This document shows positions 23,503 to 31,384 of a DNA stretch of 64,000 nt, piece by piece. Under the pieces are notes generated by a model. The model was not told the DNA's origin. It worked only from the letters and a program-made list of their open reading frames with translations, and ran no database searches. The stretch's first letter is position 1, and each line of letters begins with the position of its first letter. This DNA comes from Lihuaxuella thermophila (GTDB lineage Bacteria > Bacillota > Bacilli > Thermoactinomycetales > Thermoactinomycetaceae), in NCBI RefSeq assembly GCF_900110165.1, contig NZ_FOCQ01000001.1:62001-126000 (forward strand), read 5' to 3'. A program made the translations under genes and the position numbers.

Positions 23503-23540
23503 CAAAAAAAGTGTTCCGATGACGGAACGCTTTTTTTGTT
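23503..23540. terminator. Bidirectional terminator
   Basis: GCAAAAAAAGTGTTCCG-ATGA-CGGAACGCTTTTTTTGT, with A- and T-runs on both sides, between bioY and the converging gene. Confidence 0.9.
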
Positions 23541-23926
23541 TACGTGGGCACTACAACAAAATCGGTATGCTTTTTGACAAACTGGATAAACCGTTCATGG
23601 AGCGGGATAATCAGGTCAGCGGCTCCTCTCGTATAAATCCCTTGGCGGCTGATCACGTGCATCTCCCGAACAGAGATTTTATAATAGTTGGCAGAGATTT
23701 TGGCATGCAGCCATGCTTCTCCGGCAAAAATGTTTGGGAGATTGGCAGGTTTGACAGGATAGGGGATGAGTCCGATCACATCTTCGAGAAGGATGTGGTA
23801 AGAGAGATGTGGCTTCTGAAAAACGAATTCCTTGGTTGTGAGCGTATATCGCATATTGTTCCTCTTTTGCGAGATCAGCAAGTCACCGGCCAGCCGTTTG
23901 ACTGGGATAAAGTTTGAATAGGACAT
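23540..23926 (-). CDS. Hypothetical cytoplasmic protein
   Basis: 128 residues; ATG 23926 has AAAGGTG 8 bp upstream and is preferred over the GTG at 23935. I do not recognise a family. The middle (LSYHILLEDVIGLIPYPVK, then AGEAWLHAKISANYYKISV) alternates hydrophobic and polar residues in the way of a small beta-rich PH-like or SH3-like fold, and the pattern of a VxxxxGLIP turn plus a final RFIQFVKKHTDFVVV resembles bacterial PH-domain proteins. That assignment is tentative. It is divergent from yqgQ and ends inside a shared terminator. Confidence 0.6.
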   Translation of the reverse strand: MSYSNFIPVKRLAGDLLISQKRNNMRYTLTTKEFVFQKPHLSYHILLEDVIGLIPYPVKPANLPNIFAGEAWLHAKISANYYKISVREMHVISRQGIYTRGAADLIIPLHERFIQFVKKHTDFVVVPT

Positions 23927-24006
23927 ATCTCGCACCTTTCATTTTCAGACATATGTATTATTGTATCATGCACGTCAAACGGATGATGATGAGGGAGGCG
24001 AAAACG

Positions 24007-24207
24007 ATGAAAACCGTGGCCGATGTCCGCAACCTGTTAAAACAATTCGGCTGTGTCATCTACACTGGTGATTCCCTAGGGGATCTCGATTTGATGTTGG
24101 ATGAGTTAAAGGAACTCAGGGATATGGGGATGATTGAGAAAGATGTCTTTTTAGCAGCATACAGGGTGCTGAAGGGTGCCGGTGCGGGCAGATTTGCTGA
24201 CGGATGA
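24007..24207 (+). CDS. yqgQ: YqgQ family protein (DUF910)
   Basis: 66 residues from ATG 24007 behind GAGGGAGGCG, the length of B. subtilis YqgQ (71). The pattern TVADVRNLLKQFGCVIYTGD, DLDLMLDELKELRDMGMIEK and a final AYRVLKGA is the three-helix DUF910 fold. In B. subtilis it lies beside the glucokinase gene glcK; here no sugar kinase is adjacent. Function is unknown; a nucleic-acid-binding role has been suggested from structure. It is followed at once by a strong terminator. Confidence 0.85.
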   Translation: MKTVADVRNLLKQFGCVIYTGDSLGDLDLMLDELKELRDMGMIEKDVFLAAYRVLKGAGAGRFADG

Positions 24208-24248
24208 AGCGGGATCGCACAGAGAGCCGTTTTCATGCTGTCCCTGAA

Positions 24249-24296
24249 GCGATGAAAAGCCAAACCCTCAAGGCTTGGCTTTTCATCGCTTTTTTA
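24249..24296. terminator. Bidirectional terminator between yqgQ and leuD
   Basis: GCGATGAAAAGCCAA/TTGGCTTTTCATCGC (one mismatch near the loop), followed by TTTTTT on the plus strand; it lies within a few bases of the leuD stop. Confidence 0.88.
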
Positions 24297-24899
24297 CTTT
24301 ACGGAATAATAACCGGGAAGGTTGGCTTCATAAGCGGCAATGCTTTTTTCCGACTGCAGGGTGATGCCGATGTCGTCCAATCCGTTCAGCAGGCAGTAAC
24401 GCCGGTATTCATCCACTTCAAACTCATAGCTGAGTCCCTCATCATCATAAACGCGCTTTTGCTCCAGATCGACCGTGAGGCGATAGCCTTCTTGCCCTGA
24501 GGCTTTCCGGAACAGGGTGTCCACTTGCTCTTCGTTCAAGGCGACGGGCAGCATTCCGTTTTTAAAGCAGTTGTTGTAGAAAATATCGGCAAAGGAGGGG
24601 GCGATAATGATGCGGAAACCGTAATCCATCAGCGCCCAGGGAGCGTGTTCCCGCGAAGAGCCGCAACCGAAGTTGTTTCGGGCCAGCAGAATGGAAGCCC
24701 CTTGATATTTCGGGAAATTCAGGACAAAGTTGGGGTCCGGATTTCCCTGCTCATCAAATCGCCAGTCGTAGAACAAAAATTGTCCGAATCCGGAGCGTTC
24801 GATCCGTTTCAAGAACTGCTTGGGAATTATGGCATCTGTATCGACATTGGCCCGGTCTAACGGACAGACAAGACCTTGATGCTGTTTAAGTGGTTGCAT
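24294..24899 (-). CDS. leuD: 3-isopropylmalate dehydratase small subunit
   Basis: 201 residues from ATG 24899 (GGGGGAAAAGTAC upstream). The N-terminus [18 protein letters not shown] and the conserved [20 protein letters not shown] (swivel-domain substrate loop) are diagnostic; [11 protein letters not shown] follows. With LeuC it isomerises 2-isopropylmalate to 3-isopropylmalate in leucine synthesis. Its start overlaps the leuC stop by 14 bp. leuA and leuB are not in this stretch, so the leucine genes are split in this genome. Confidence 0.95.
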   Translation of the reverse strand: MQPLKQHQGLVCPLDRANVDTDAIIPKQFLKRIERSGFGQFLFYDWRFDEQGNPDPNFVLNFPKYQGASILLARNNFGCGSSREHAPWALMDYGFRIIIAPSFADIFYNNCFKNGMLPVALNEEQVDTLFRKASGQEGYRLTVDLEQKRVYDDEGLSYEFEVDEYRRYCLLNGLDDIGITLQSEKSIAAYEANLPGYYSVK

Positions 24900-26325
24900 G
24901 TACTTTTCCCCCTTCTCCGAGATATTCCCATTCGCGGATATCGACGAAATGGCCTTTAATGGCAGCGGCGGCGGCCATGGCCGGAGATACGAGATGGGTT
25001 CTTCCCCCGCGTCCCTGCCGTCCTTCAAAGTTGCGGTTGGAAGTGGAGGCGCAACGTTCTCCCGGCTGCAGGATATCCGGATTCATGGCCAGGCACATGC
25101 TGCAACCGGATTCGCGCCACTCGAAACCCGCTTCCTTAAAGATCCGGTCCAGGCCTTCCTCCTCCGCCTGGCGCTTCACTTGCTGGGAGCCGGGCACAAC
25201 CATGGCGTGAACACGGGGAGAAACCTTGTATCCCTCTACCACCTTGGCGGCAGCGCGGAGATCCTCGATGCGGGAGTTGGTACATGAACCGATGAAGACG
25301 CGGTCAATCTGAATCTCTTTGATCGGGGTGCCCGGTGTAAGTCCCATGTATTCGAGAGCGAGGCGGGCCGATTTGCGTTCGGTTTCGGTCGGGAAGGACT
25401 CGGGATCGGGAACCACCTGCGTAATATCGGTACCCATGCCCGGGCTGGTTCCCCAGGTGACCTGCGGAGCGATCTTGGAAGCATCAATTTCTACGCGGTG
25501 GTCATATATCGCTCCCTCATCTGTCCGCAGCTCTTTCCATTCAGCCACCGCACGTTCAAAGGCTTCCCCTTGAGGGGCATACGGGCGTCCCTTTAAATAA
25601 TTGAAGGTGGTTTCATCGGGAGCGATCATCCCGGCGCGGGCTCCCGCTTCGATCGACATGTTGCAGACCGTCATCCGCTCCTCCATCGACATGTTGCGAA
25701 TCGCTTCGCCCGTGTATTCGATCACATACCCGGTTGCCCCGTCGGTGCCGATTTTGGCGATCACGGCGAGAATGGCGTCTTTTGCGGTCACGCCCGGCGG
25801 CAATGAGCCTTTGAAATGGATTTCCATCGTTTTCGGCTTTTTCTGTTGCAGGCATTGGGTGGCGAGGACATGTTCCACTTCACTGGTGCCGATTCCAAAG
25901 GCGAGGCAGCCAAACGCACCGTGAGTGGATGTGTGGCTGTCACCACAGACAATCGTTTTTCCGGGGAGAGTCAGTCCCAGTTCAGGGCCGATCACATGGA
26001 CAATCCCCTGCTGTGTGTGGTTGAGATCGTATAGTTGGATGCCGAACTCCTCACAGTTCTTGGCCAGGGTTTCCATTTGTTTTTTGGCGATGGGGTCGGC
26101 GATGGGCAGATTTCGGTCGGTGGTGGGAACATTATGGTCCATCGTGGCAACGGTTAAATCCGGTCGGCGGACCCGGCGGCCGGCCAGGCGCAGCCCTTCG
26201 AATGCTTGCGGGGAAGTCACTTCGTGGACCAGGTGGAGATCGATGTAAAGGATGGCGGGTTTTCCTTCTTGCTGTTCAATGACATGGCGATCCCAAATCT
26301 TTTCAAACATCGTCCGTGGTTTCAT
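24886..26325 (-). CDS. leuC: 3-isopropylmalate dehydratase large subunit
   Basis: 479 residues. Aconitase-type enzyme: DHNVPT (substrate), [14 protein letters not shown], the [4Fe-4S] ligands in [14 protein letters not shown] and [14 protein letters not shown], and a basic [19 protein letters not shown] stretch. Start ATG lies behind GAGGTGAG. The cluster is oxygen-sensitive with one Fe open to substrate. It is the first gene of a two-gene leuCD operon. No T-box leader is visible in the short upstream region, so control probably comes from a repressor (CodY-like) rather than tRNA. Confidence 0.95.
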   Translation of the reverse strand: MKPRTMFEKIWDRHVIEQQEGKPAILYIDLHLVHEVTSPQAFEGLRLAGRRVRRPDLTVATMDHNVPTTDRNLPIADPIAKKQMETLAKNCEEFGIQLYDLNHTQQGIVHVIGPELGLTLPGKTIVCGDSHTSTHGAFGCLAFGIGTSEVEHVLATQCLQQKKPKTMEIHFKGSLPPGVTAKDAILAVIAKIGTDGATGYVIEYTGEAIRNMSMEERMTVCNMSIEAGARAGMIAPDETTFNYLKGRPYAPQGEAFERAVAEWKELRTDEGAIYDHRVEIDASKIAPQVTWGTSPGMGTDITQVVPDPESFPTETERKSARLALEYMGLTPGTPIKEIQIDRVFIGSCTNSRIEDLRAAAKVVEGYKVSPRVHAMVVPGSQQVKRQAEEEGLDRIFKEAGFEWRESGCSMCLAMNPDILQPGERCASTSNRNFEGRQGRGGRTHLVSPAMAAAAAIKGHFVDIREWEYLGEGGKVHATT

Positions 26326-26382
26326 GTAAGCTCACCTCAACTGGGCTAGAGTCTCGACTATCTAAAAAATATATTGCTCAAT

Positions 26383-26410
26383 ATTGTAACAAAATTGAGA
26401 GGAGATTCAA
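26383..26410 (-). promoter_or_regulatory. Promoter of leuCD
   Basis: Minus strand TTGAAT (26410-26405), 16 bp, TACAAT (26388-26383), about 55 bp before the leuC start. Confidence 0.55.
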
Positions 26411-26470
26411 TAGTTAATTTTTAAATTCAAGGAAAAACAAACAAAACACTTGAATTAGAGGGAGTTTAGA

Positions 26471-26510
26471 TGAAAATCATTATTTTTCACCTGATTTCAG
26501 ATGCTACAAT
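26471..26510 (+). promoter_or_regulatory. Fur-like box and -10 ahead of cobT
   Basis: TGAAAATCATTATTTTTCA (26471-26489) resembles the TGATAAT-N-ATTATCA Fur/PerR/Zur 7-1-7 motif, and TACAAT (26505-26510) may be the -10. No good -35 is seen; regulation is only suggested. Confidence 0.35.
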
Positions 26511-26545
26511 AGAAGAGTCCACGAAACGGAGTGGAGGGAAGATCC

Positions 26546-27598
26546 ATGCAACATACAAGAAGCCCATTTCGACCGATTCCTGACATCTGCAAGGAGGTGC
26601 AGGAAGAAACACGCAAACATATGAATCAGCTGACAAAACCGACAGGCAGCTTGGGTTGCCTGGAAGAATTGGTGATCCGGTTGGCGGGGATCACAGGAGA
26701 GAAAATTCCCGATGTCAGCCGAAAAGCGGTCGTTGTCATGTGCGGGGACCACGGTGTCGCCAGAGAAGGAGTGAGCGCCTATCCCCAGGAAGTGACCGGG
26801 TTGATGATCCATAATTTTGTCCGGGGCGGAGCAGCGGTCAATGTCCTGGCCCGGCAGGCTAACGCGGAGGTGCACGTCGTCGATGTCGGGAGTCTGCTTG
26901 CCGAAGTCCCGGAAGGAGTGATCAACCGCAAAGTCCGGTTGGGAACGGACAATTTTGCAGAGAGACCGGCCATGTCGGAGGAAGAAGCGACCGAAGCGAT
27001 TCGGGCAGGGATTGAAATCGTTGGCCAGCTCAGACAAAAAGGCGTCCAGCTCCTGGCCGTAGGGGAAATGGGAATTGGCAATACAACTGCCGGAACAGCC
27101 ATTGCCGCCGCTTTGACAGGGCAGCCGGCCGCCGCATTGACAGGAACGGGCACGGGGATTCGTCAAGAAGGATTGCAGCGGAAAATTCGCGTCATCGAAC
27201 AAGCCCTGGAGAAACACCGGCTTTCGGCGGAACGCCCCTTGGATGTTCTTTCCAAAGTCGGGGGATTGGAAATTGCCGGGATGGTGGGGTGTTTCATCGG
27301 AGCCGCTCAAGAAAGGATTCCCGCCGTCATGGATGGATTGATTTCCACGGCGGCCGCTCTGATCGCTGTCAAATTGGACCCAAAAGTGTTACCGTATTTG
27401 TTTGCCTCTCATCTCTCGGTAGAGCCCGGACATCGCGTGTTGTTGGATGCACTGGGGCTCGAGCCTCTCCTTCATGCCCGGATGCGCCTGGGGGAAGCCA
27501 GCGGAGCCGCTTTATCTTTCCCGATTTTTGATGCTGCCGTTGCGATTGCCCGCGAAATGGCCACTTTTGCCGATTTGGGACTGCCGGACCCCGAATAA
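26546..27598 (+). CDS. cobT: Nicotinate-nucleotide-dimethylbenzimidazole phosphoribosyltransferase
   Basis: 350 residues; ATG 26546 follows GGAGGGAAG (a GTG at 26531 is part of the ribosome binding site). Family motifs are LTKPTGSLGCLEELVIRLA near residue 35, VMCGDHGVAREGVSAYP with the DHG substrate residues, GEMGIGNTTAGTAI, and the C-terminal GLEPLLHARMRLGEASGAAL containing the catalytic Glu. It activates the lower-ligand base to alpha-ribazole phosphate for CobS. It stands apart from the cob operon that starts 3.8 kb downstream, but on the same strand. Confidence 0.95.
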   Translation: MQHTRSPFRPIPDICKEVQEETRKHMNQLTKPTGSLGCLEELVIRLAGITGEKIPDVSRKAVVVMCGDHGVAREGVSAYPQEVTGLMIHNFVRGGAAVNVLARQANAEVHVVDVGSLLAEVPEGVINRKVRLGTDNFAERPAMSEEEATEAIRAGIEIVGQLRQKGVQLLAVGEMGIGNTTAGTAIAAALTGQPAAALTGTGTGIRQEGLQRKIRVIEQALEKHRLSAERPLDVLSKVGGLEIAGMVGCFIGAAQERIPAVMDGLISTAAALIAVKLDPKVLPYLFASHLSVEPGHRVLLDALGLEPLLHARMRLGEASGAALSFPIFDAAVAIAREMATFADLGLPDPE

Positions 27599-27681
27599 AA
27601 CGGGACTGGACCGACCCGGTCATGAAGAAAGCCGCAAAAGCGGTTGGTGAAAAAAATGCTCCATTGTCCGGAAGCAACCAT

Positions 27682-28101
27682 TCAACGATTGGTATACCAG
27701 AGAAAGCCGAAGACGATGGTTCCGATCAGCCACAACCACCACAGCTCGATAAACTGATTCAAAATCAGATAAGGAAGTGGAGGGAGCTGCTCCTCATCTT
27801 CTTTATATACGATCACCCAATATCCGTCGGCGGTTGCATGCACATCGTGGTTCCAACCGTCCGCAAACCTGCCGGTTATCCATTGATCCATTTGTTCTTC
27901 CATGCCGCGCGCGAAAAAACGGGCACGCGAGGAAATGCCGGCTTTGGGATCAAAGGCGAGATGCACGAAATAACCGGACTCGATTTCCTCGAGTTCCACG
28001 ATCACATATCCTTTGGCAAAATGCTCATTCAACCAATCCTCTTTTTCCCTGACTTCATCTTTGGCGAAAAATTTGGACCGAAAGTGAATCTCGCTATTCA
28101 T
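27682..28101 (-). CDS. Hypothetical C-tail-anchored membrane protein
   Basis: 139 residues behind AGGAGAGAAACT. Not recognised. The first 105 residues are soluble and charged (FFAKDEVREKEDWLNEHFAK, YVIVELEEIESGYFVHLAF) with two apparent repeats of a W/F..HFA.GY.V pattern (WLNEHFAKGYVIV and WITGRFADGWNHDVHAT), as if a small alpha/beta unit were duplicated. The last 22 residues (ELWWLWLIGTIVFGFLWYTN) form one membrane helix. There is no signal peptide, so the soluble part probably faces the cytoplasm. It converges with cobT. Confidence 0.65.
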   Translation of the reverse strand: MNSEIHFRSKFFAKDEVREKEDWLNEHFAKGYVIVELEEIESGYFVHLAFDPKAGISSRARFFARGMEEQMDQWITGRFADGWNHDVHATADGYWVIVYKEDEEQLPPLPYLILNQFIELWWLWLIGTIVFGFLWYTNR

Positions 28102-28472
28102 AGTTTCTCTCCTGACTAAGTGACGGAATGGTCATTATATTTTTACCCGTTAACTCCGTGGAGGATCGTTCAAACAGATCATCACTCACAGAGTGCCCGT
28201 TAGCTCCCGGAAATGTTCCGCTGTTGGATCCGATATTCCGGGATGCAGGAATTATTCTTTTTATATTATATCTTTGGAGAGAAAAAACCCCAGCTTCAGT
28301 TACGGGGATGAGCCTGAACATCGGACGAAGGAAGTTCATCCCTCCCGCAAGTCCGGCGATTCTTTTAAAAAATCCGTTTACACGTGGAAGGCGATGATTC
28401 CATGAAAAATTCCTGATGCCAAGGAGAAGGGCCGCACCGATCCCGTTGCAGCTTCGGTGCGGCTCTGTTTTG
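28102..28472. other. Intergenic region without recognised gene
   Basis: 370 bp. It contains an AT-rich stretch (TATATTATATC, 28262-28272), a small CCCC...GGGG hairpin and a GC-rich stem GCCGCACCGA/TCGGTGCGGC near 28430-28463 that may end the minus-strand hydroxylase transcript. The short frames here have no ribosome binding site or family match. Confidence 0.5.
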
Positions 28473-30203
28473 TCATGGCAGCGAAACGAGTTTTAAACCG
28501 TTGAGAATGAAGGATTTCACCCCGGGCTTGTTCTGGATCAGCCGGAACAGATGGTCTTTGGTTTGCTCCTTCATCGCGTGATTGTGAAAGAGCGGGAGAC
28601 GTGAGCAGAGTTCCAGGATTTCTATTCGGAGCAACCAATCCTCCGGATACAGATCATCCAGCGTACGGACAATGGTGGGAAGAATGGTGGATGATTCTTT
28701 TCCGTTTCGAATATCTTGAACGGCCTGATACAGGTGGTCCAGGGTGGACATTGCAGGATAGGTTTGCTCCCGCTCCGTTTCTTCCGGGATCGCATCGGCA
28801 TAAAACGACGCGGGATCTGCCGAACCGGCAAAGACGGACACGATTTTTCCTCCAGCGGCCAGATGGTAATCCCCCCATTCCGGCAAGAATAAGGCGTGAT
28901 CGCGATAAGTCACCGTGCACGCTGTCAGGGTGAGCAGAATGAGCCGGTTTCCGCGGAAAATCCAGTCCTTCACGACTCCTTTGATGCGAATCCCGTTTTG
29001 AAAATGGAGTTCTACTTCACGTCCACGGTCCATATGATAAAGATGTAAATCTCTTGGTGTAAAATATTCGAGAGGTTTGGGAAGATCCTTCACATTGCCG
29101 ATCGGCGAACCAAAGCCCCGAGAATGAGTGCTTTTTCCATGCCCGGGCAGTTCCTCTCCTTCATATGCCAGCGCCGTAGGTCCGAAAGTCTCCAGGTAAA
29201 TGGCTTCTCCTTGTTCATTGTACAGAAGCAGGTTAAATATTCCGCTTACCTGAAGACCTGTGCTGTATTCGGCGGTGGCTATGTCCCCGGAACGAACCGC
29301 TTTGTTCAGACTCTCGGTTCCACCCACGCGAAAGGCCATCCGTTCGGAAAAGAGGCTGACGGCCTCGATCAGTTCATCAAAATCACGGCAAACAAATAAA
29401 TGCGGTTGCGGCCGCGTGACATCGTAATCGGTTTGGATGCAGGTTTCCAGATCAAAGGGAATCTTCGCTGTTGCTTCAGAAAAACAAAGCTGCCGTTCCC
29501 TCATCGATGACAGCAAGCCGGCTCCGTAAATTTTTGGGTTTTCCGGATTGCCGATCAGACCGCACTCGGCCGTCCACCAGTAGAGACGCGAGATCTGCGC
29601 GGCTTCGGATATTCCTTTTGATTGGCTGATTGTTTGGGCAACCTCTGTTTTCGCCTCTGCTATTTCCCCGGCGCCGTTGACGGCTGACAGTAGACGGGGG
29701 ACCGGGAAAAGCTCACGTTCTGCTGCATCTGAGAGCGCCTTGGCTCCGATTTGGGCTAATGTCCGAACATATCGGGCGTATTTTTCATCAAACAGCATGG
29801 GAGCCAGTCCGGCCGCTCCGTGGACCAGATCGTGAACGGGGGTGTACGGGATTCTCTCCAGCGTGCGAATACCGGTGGGGACGGGAAGGAAACCGTGCGC
29901 CAGCAAACCGAAAAAGGCTGACGCCGGAATCAAGCCCCGGACGGGAACAGCTTCCCAGCCGGCAGACTGCAAGCATTCATTCATTTCTCCCATCCTTGGG
30001 ATCCGGTCGATCAAAATTCCCGATTTTTTTAAGCCGCTTTTATAAGTGTCATGGGCTCTGCCTTTAAGAAAGTGAAAGTTTTGTCTCATCACGTAACGCC
30101 AAACAGCTTGATCGACAGGGCTGTACTGCCCGTACTCCTGTTTTGTCACATAGCGGAGAAGATGCACAGGGATCTTTTTGTTCAGCGTTAGGGTTGGACG
30201 CAT
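28473..30203 (-). CDS. phhA: Aromatic amino acid hydroxylase (phenylalanine-4-hydroxylase-like), altered iron site
   Basis: 576 residues from ATG 30203 (AAGGAG 8 bp upstream), the length of the long Bacillus-type phenylalanine hydroxylases. The catalytic domain is residues 1-300: YTPVHDLVHGAAGLAPMLFD (about 120-139) and RLYWWTAECGLIG (E213). In the family this first motif is PD..HE..GH.P, giving two iron-ligand His; here the first His remains (H128) but the following Glu is Gly and the second His is Leu (L133). The C-terminal 270 residues are the family's extra domain. A tyrosine-type T-box precedes it, fitting a tyrosine-making enzyme. The fold is clear; whether it still binds iron is open. 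Confidence 0.85.
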   Translation of the reverse strand: MRPTLTLNKKIPVHLLRYVTKQEYGQYSPVDQAVWRYVMRQNFHFLKGRAHDTYKSGLKKSGILIDRIPRMGEMNECLQSAGWEAVPVRGLIPASAFFGLLAHGFLPVPTGIRTLERIPYTPVHDLVHGAAGLAPMLFDEKYARYVRTLAQIGAKALSDAAERELFPVPRLLSAVNGAGEIAEAKTEVAQTISQSKGISEAAQISRLYWWTAECGLIGNPENPKIYGAGLLSSMRERQLCFSEATAKIPFDLETCIQTDYDVTRPQPHLFVCRDFDELIEAVSLFSERMAFRVGGTESLNKAVRSGDIATAEYSTGLQVSGIFNLLLYNEQGEAIYLETFGPTALAYEGEELPGHGKSTHSRGFGSPIGNVKDLPKPLEYFTPRDLHLYHMDRGREVELHFQNGIRIKGVVKDWIFRGNRLILLTLTACTVTYRDHALFLPEWGDYHLAAGGKIVSVFAGSADPASFYADAIPEETEREQTYPAMSTLDHLYQAVQDIRNGKESSTILPTIVRTLDDLYPEDWLLRIEILELCSRLPLFHNHAMKEQTKDHLFRLIQNKPGVKSFILNGLKLVSLP

Positions 30204-30221
30204 ACTGTTCACTCCTTGTCT

Positions 30222-30480
30222 GCAAAAATAAAAAAACTTCCAGCCCCATAGGGACGGAAGTTCCGCGGTACCACCCTATTTGGCGAACGAAATCGTTCAC
30301 CCTCTCATTTGGTTCCCATCATCCGTTGCAAGTGTAATTCGCTGTACGGTACACCCGGGTTTTCACCTGCCACCCGGTCTCTGCCTGCTGTGACGCCGCC
30401 AGCTACTGTTTCTTGCCGATGAGAAAATATTATTTTATTAAACGTACTGACTCTTTCATGCTTATATGCTTTTAAGTATT
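30222..30480 (-). ncRNA. T-box riboswitch leader, probable tyrosine specificity
   Basis: Minus-strand leader of the hydroxylase. The T-box core AGGGTGGTACCGCGG lies at 30277-30263, ahead of a terminator hairpin AACTTCC...GGAAGTT with a TTTTTTT tail (30262-30230). Upstream are stem I features: CAGTAG, then CAGAGACCGGGTGGCAGG, and GAAT-TAC-AC. The TAC at 30336-30334, followed by a purine as is usual, is the probable specifier codon (Tyr). An uncharged tRNA-Tyr would favour readthrough. Confidence 0.9.
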
Positions 30481-30486
30481 AAAGCG

Positions 30487-30515
30487 ATTGTAAATGAGCC
30501 GAGCTGTTTTGTCAA
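30487..30515 (-). promoter_or_regulatory. SigA promoter of the T-box transcript
   Basis: Minus strand TTGACA (30515-30510), exactly 17 bp, TACAAT (30492-30487). Confidence 0.85.
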
Positions 30516-30687
30516 CCGAATCAAAGCAGGTAAAGAAAAACCGGATCGAAAATGACGATTAAAGAAAAACTGAAAGGGAAACAAGAAGGTAAAGACGTTT
30601 TCAGAAAAACATGGAAAATGGTTGCTAAGACGGATGGAAACACCCGCCTGTTCTGGAAACAATACGACGGAAAGGAAGGGAGATGCA

Positions 30688-31053
30688 ATGAGAAAAAAAC
30701 TCGTTCTCAGTTTCTTTGCGATCTGCACGATCTTTGTTCTCAGCGCGATGACCTATGCGGACACTGCCTATCCCTTACAATTGAACACCGGGCAGCCTAC
30801 AGCCCACACAGACTGGATTTACTTCCCGGCAGGCAAAATGAAGATTCATATCGAAAACAAAGGATCCCGGCCGATTCATTTCTATGTTCTTGAATACTGT
30901 CCTTACTATGAATGTTCCGCTTTGAGGAGCGGAGAGGTGGAACCGGGCAAAACGCTGGACATTTCGGCCCCTCATCCGGCAGGGAAATATATGTTTAAAA
31001 TGGACAATGACGAATTTCTTTCTTCAGAAGCATCCGGAACACTCAGCCAATGA
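30688..31053 (+). CDS. Small secreted hypothetical protein
   Basis: 121 residues; ATG 30688 behind GGAAGGGAGA. A clear Sec signal peptide (RKKLVLSFFAICTIFVLSAM, cleavage likely after TYA at about residue 24) precedes a 95-residue beta-rich domain with FPAGKMKIHIENKGSRPIHF, two Cys (YCPYYEC, possibly disulfide-linked) and a PGKTLDISAPHPAGKYMFKM stretch. The alternation and the G.Y.F/K pattern suggest a small immunoglobulin- or cupredoxin-like sandwich, but no metal-site His set is seen. No family is recognised. It is a single gene between the divergent T-box promoter and a strong hairpin. Confidence 0.7.
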   Translation: MRKKLVLSFFAICTIFVLSAMTYADTAYPLQLNTGQPTAHTDWIYFPAGKMKIHIENKGSRPIHFYVLEYCPYYECSALRSGEVEPGKTLDISAPHPAGKYMFKMDNDEFLSSEASGTLSQ

Positions 31054-31153
31054 ATGCTTATGACAGTCACCCCCGGCATTCGGTTCGTCAGCTGATCCGA
31101 AGCCATTCCCGGTTTCTTACGAGGGGGCTGTGACTTGGTCGGCGGAATGGCAG

Positions 31154-31202
31154 GCACCATCACATCGGCTTTCCAAACCGATGATGATGGTGCTTTCATT
31201 TT
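31154..31202 (+). terminator. Strong terminator-like hairpin upstream of the cob operon
   Basis: GCACCATCACATCGG (31154-31168) pairs with CCGATGATGATGGTGC (31178-31193; one bulge), then TTTCATTTT. A second stem, GTCACCCCC/GGGGGCTGTGAC, lies just upstream (31065-31136). The gap to 31385 shows no B12-box or cobalamin riboswitch. Confidence 0.65.
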
Positions 31203-31384
31203 CCGGTCCGGCGGGACGGAGCACACACGGTCCGTTTTCGCCTTCCGTTCAGCGTTGAATTTTTTATCGTGGGTGGGGTCCCGCCCTTCGCCTTTTAGAT
31301 TGATCTTTTTTATTTGAATATTTTACTTTAGAATGTGTGAGAGAAGGGCTCCGGCCGGAACAGACACGGGAAGGGGATGAACAT

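Noticed and set aside
26326-26545. Possible T-box leader for leuCD
   Set aside because: The GGGTGGNACCGCG core is absent and the leader is too short.
28128-28397. Frame in the gap after the tail-anchored protein
   Set aside because: Low-complexity residues, no ribosome binding site, crosses hairpins.
30552-30893. 113-codon frame overlapping the secreted protein at 30688
   Set aside because: The 30688 frame has a signal peptide and good ribosome binding site in another phase; both cannot be coding.
31054-31384. Possible cobalamin riboswitch before cobD
   Set aside because: No B12-box or conserved core was found; only two GC-rich hairpins.
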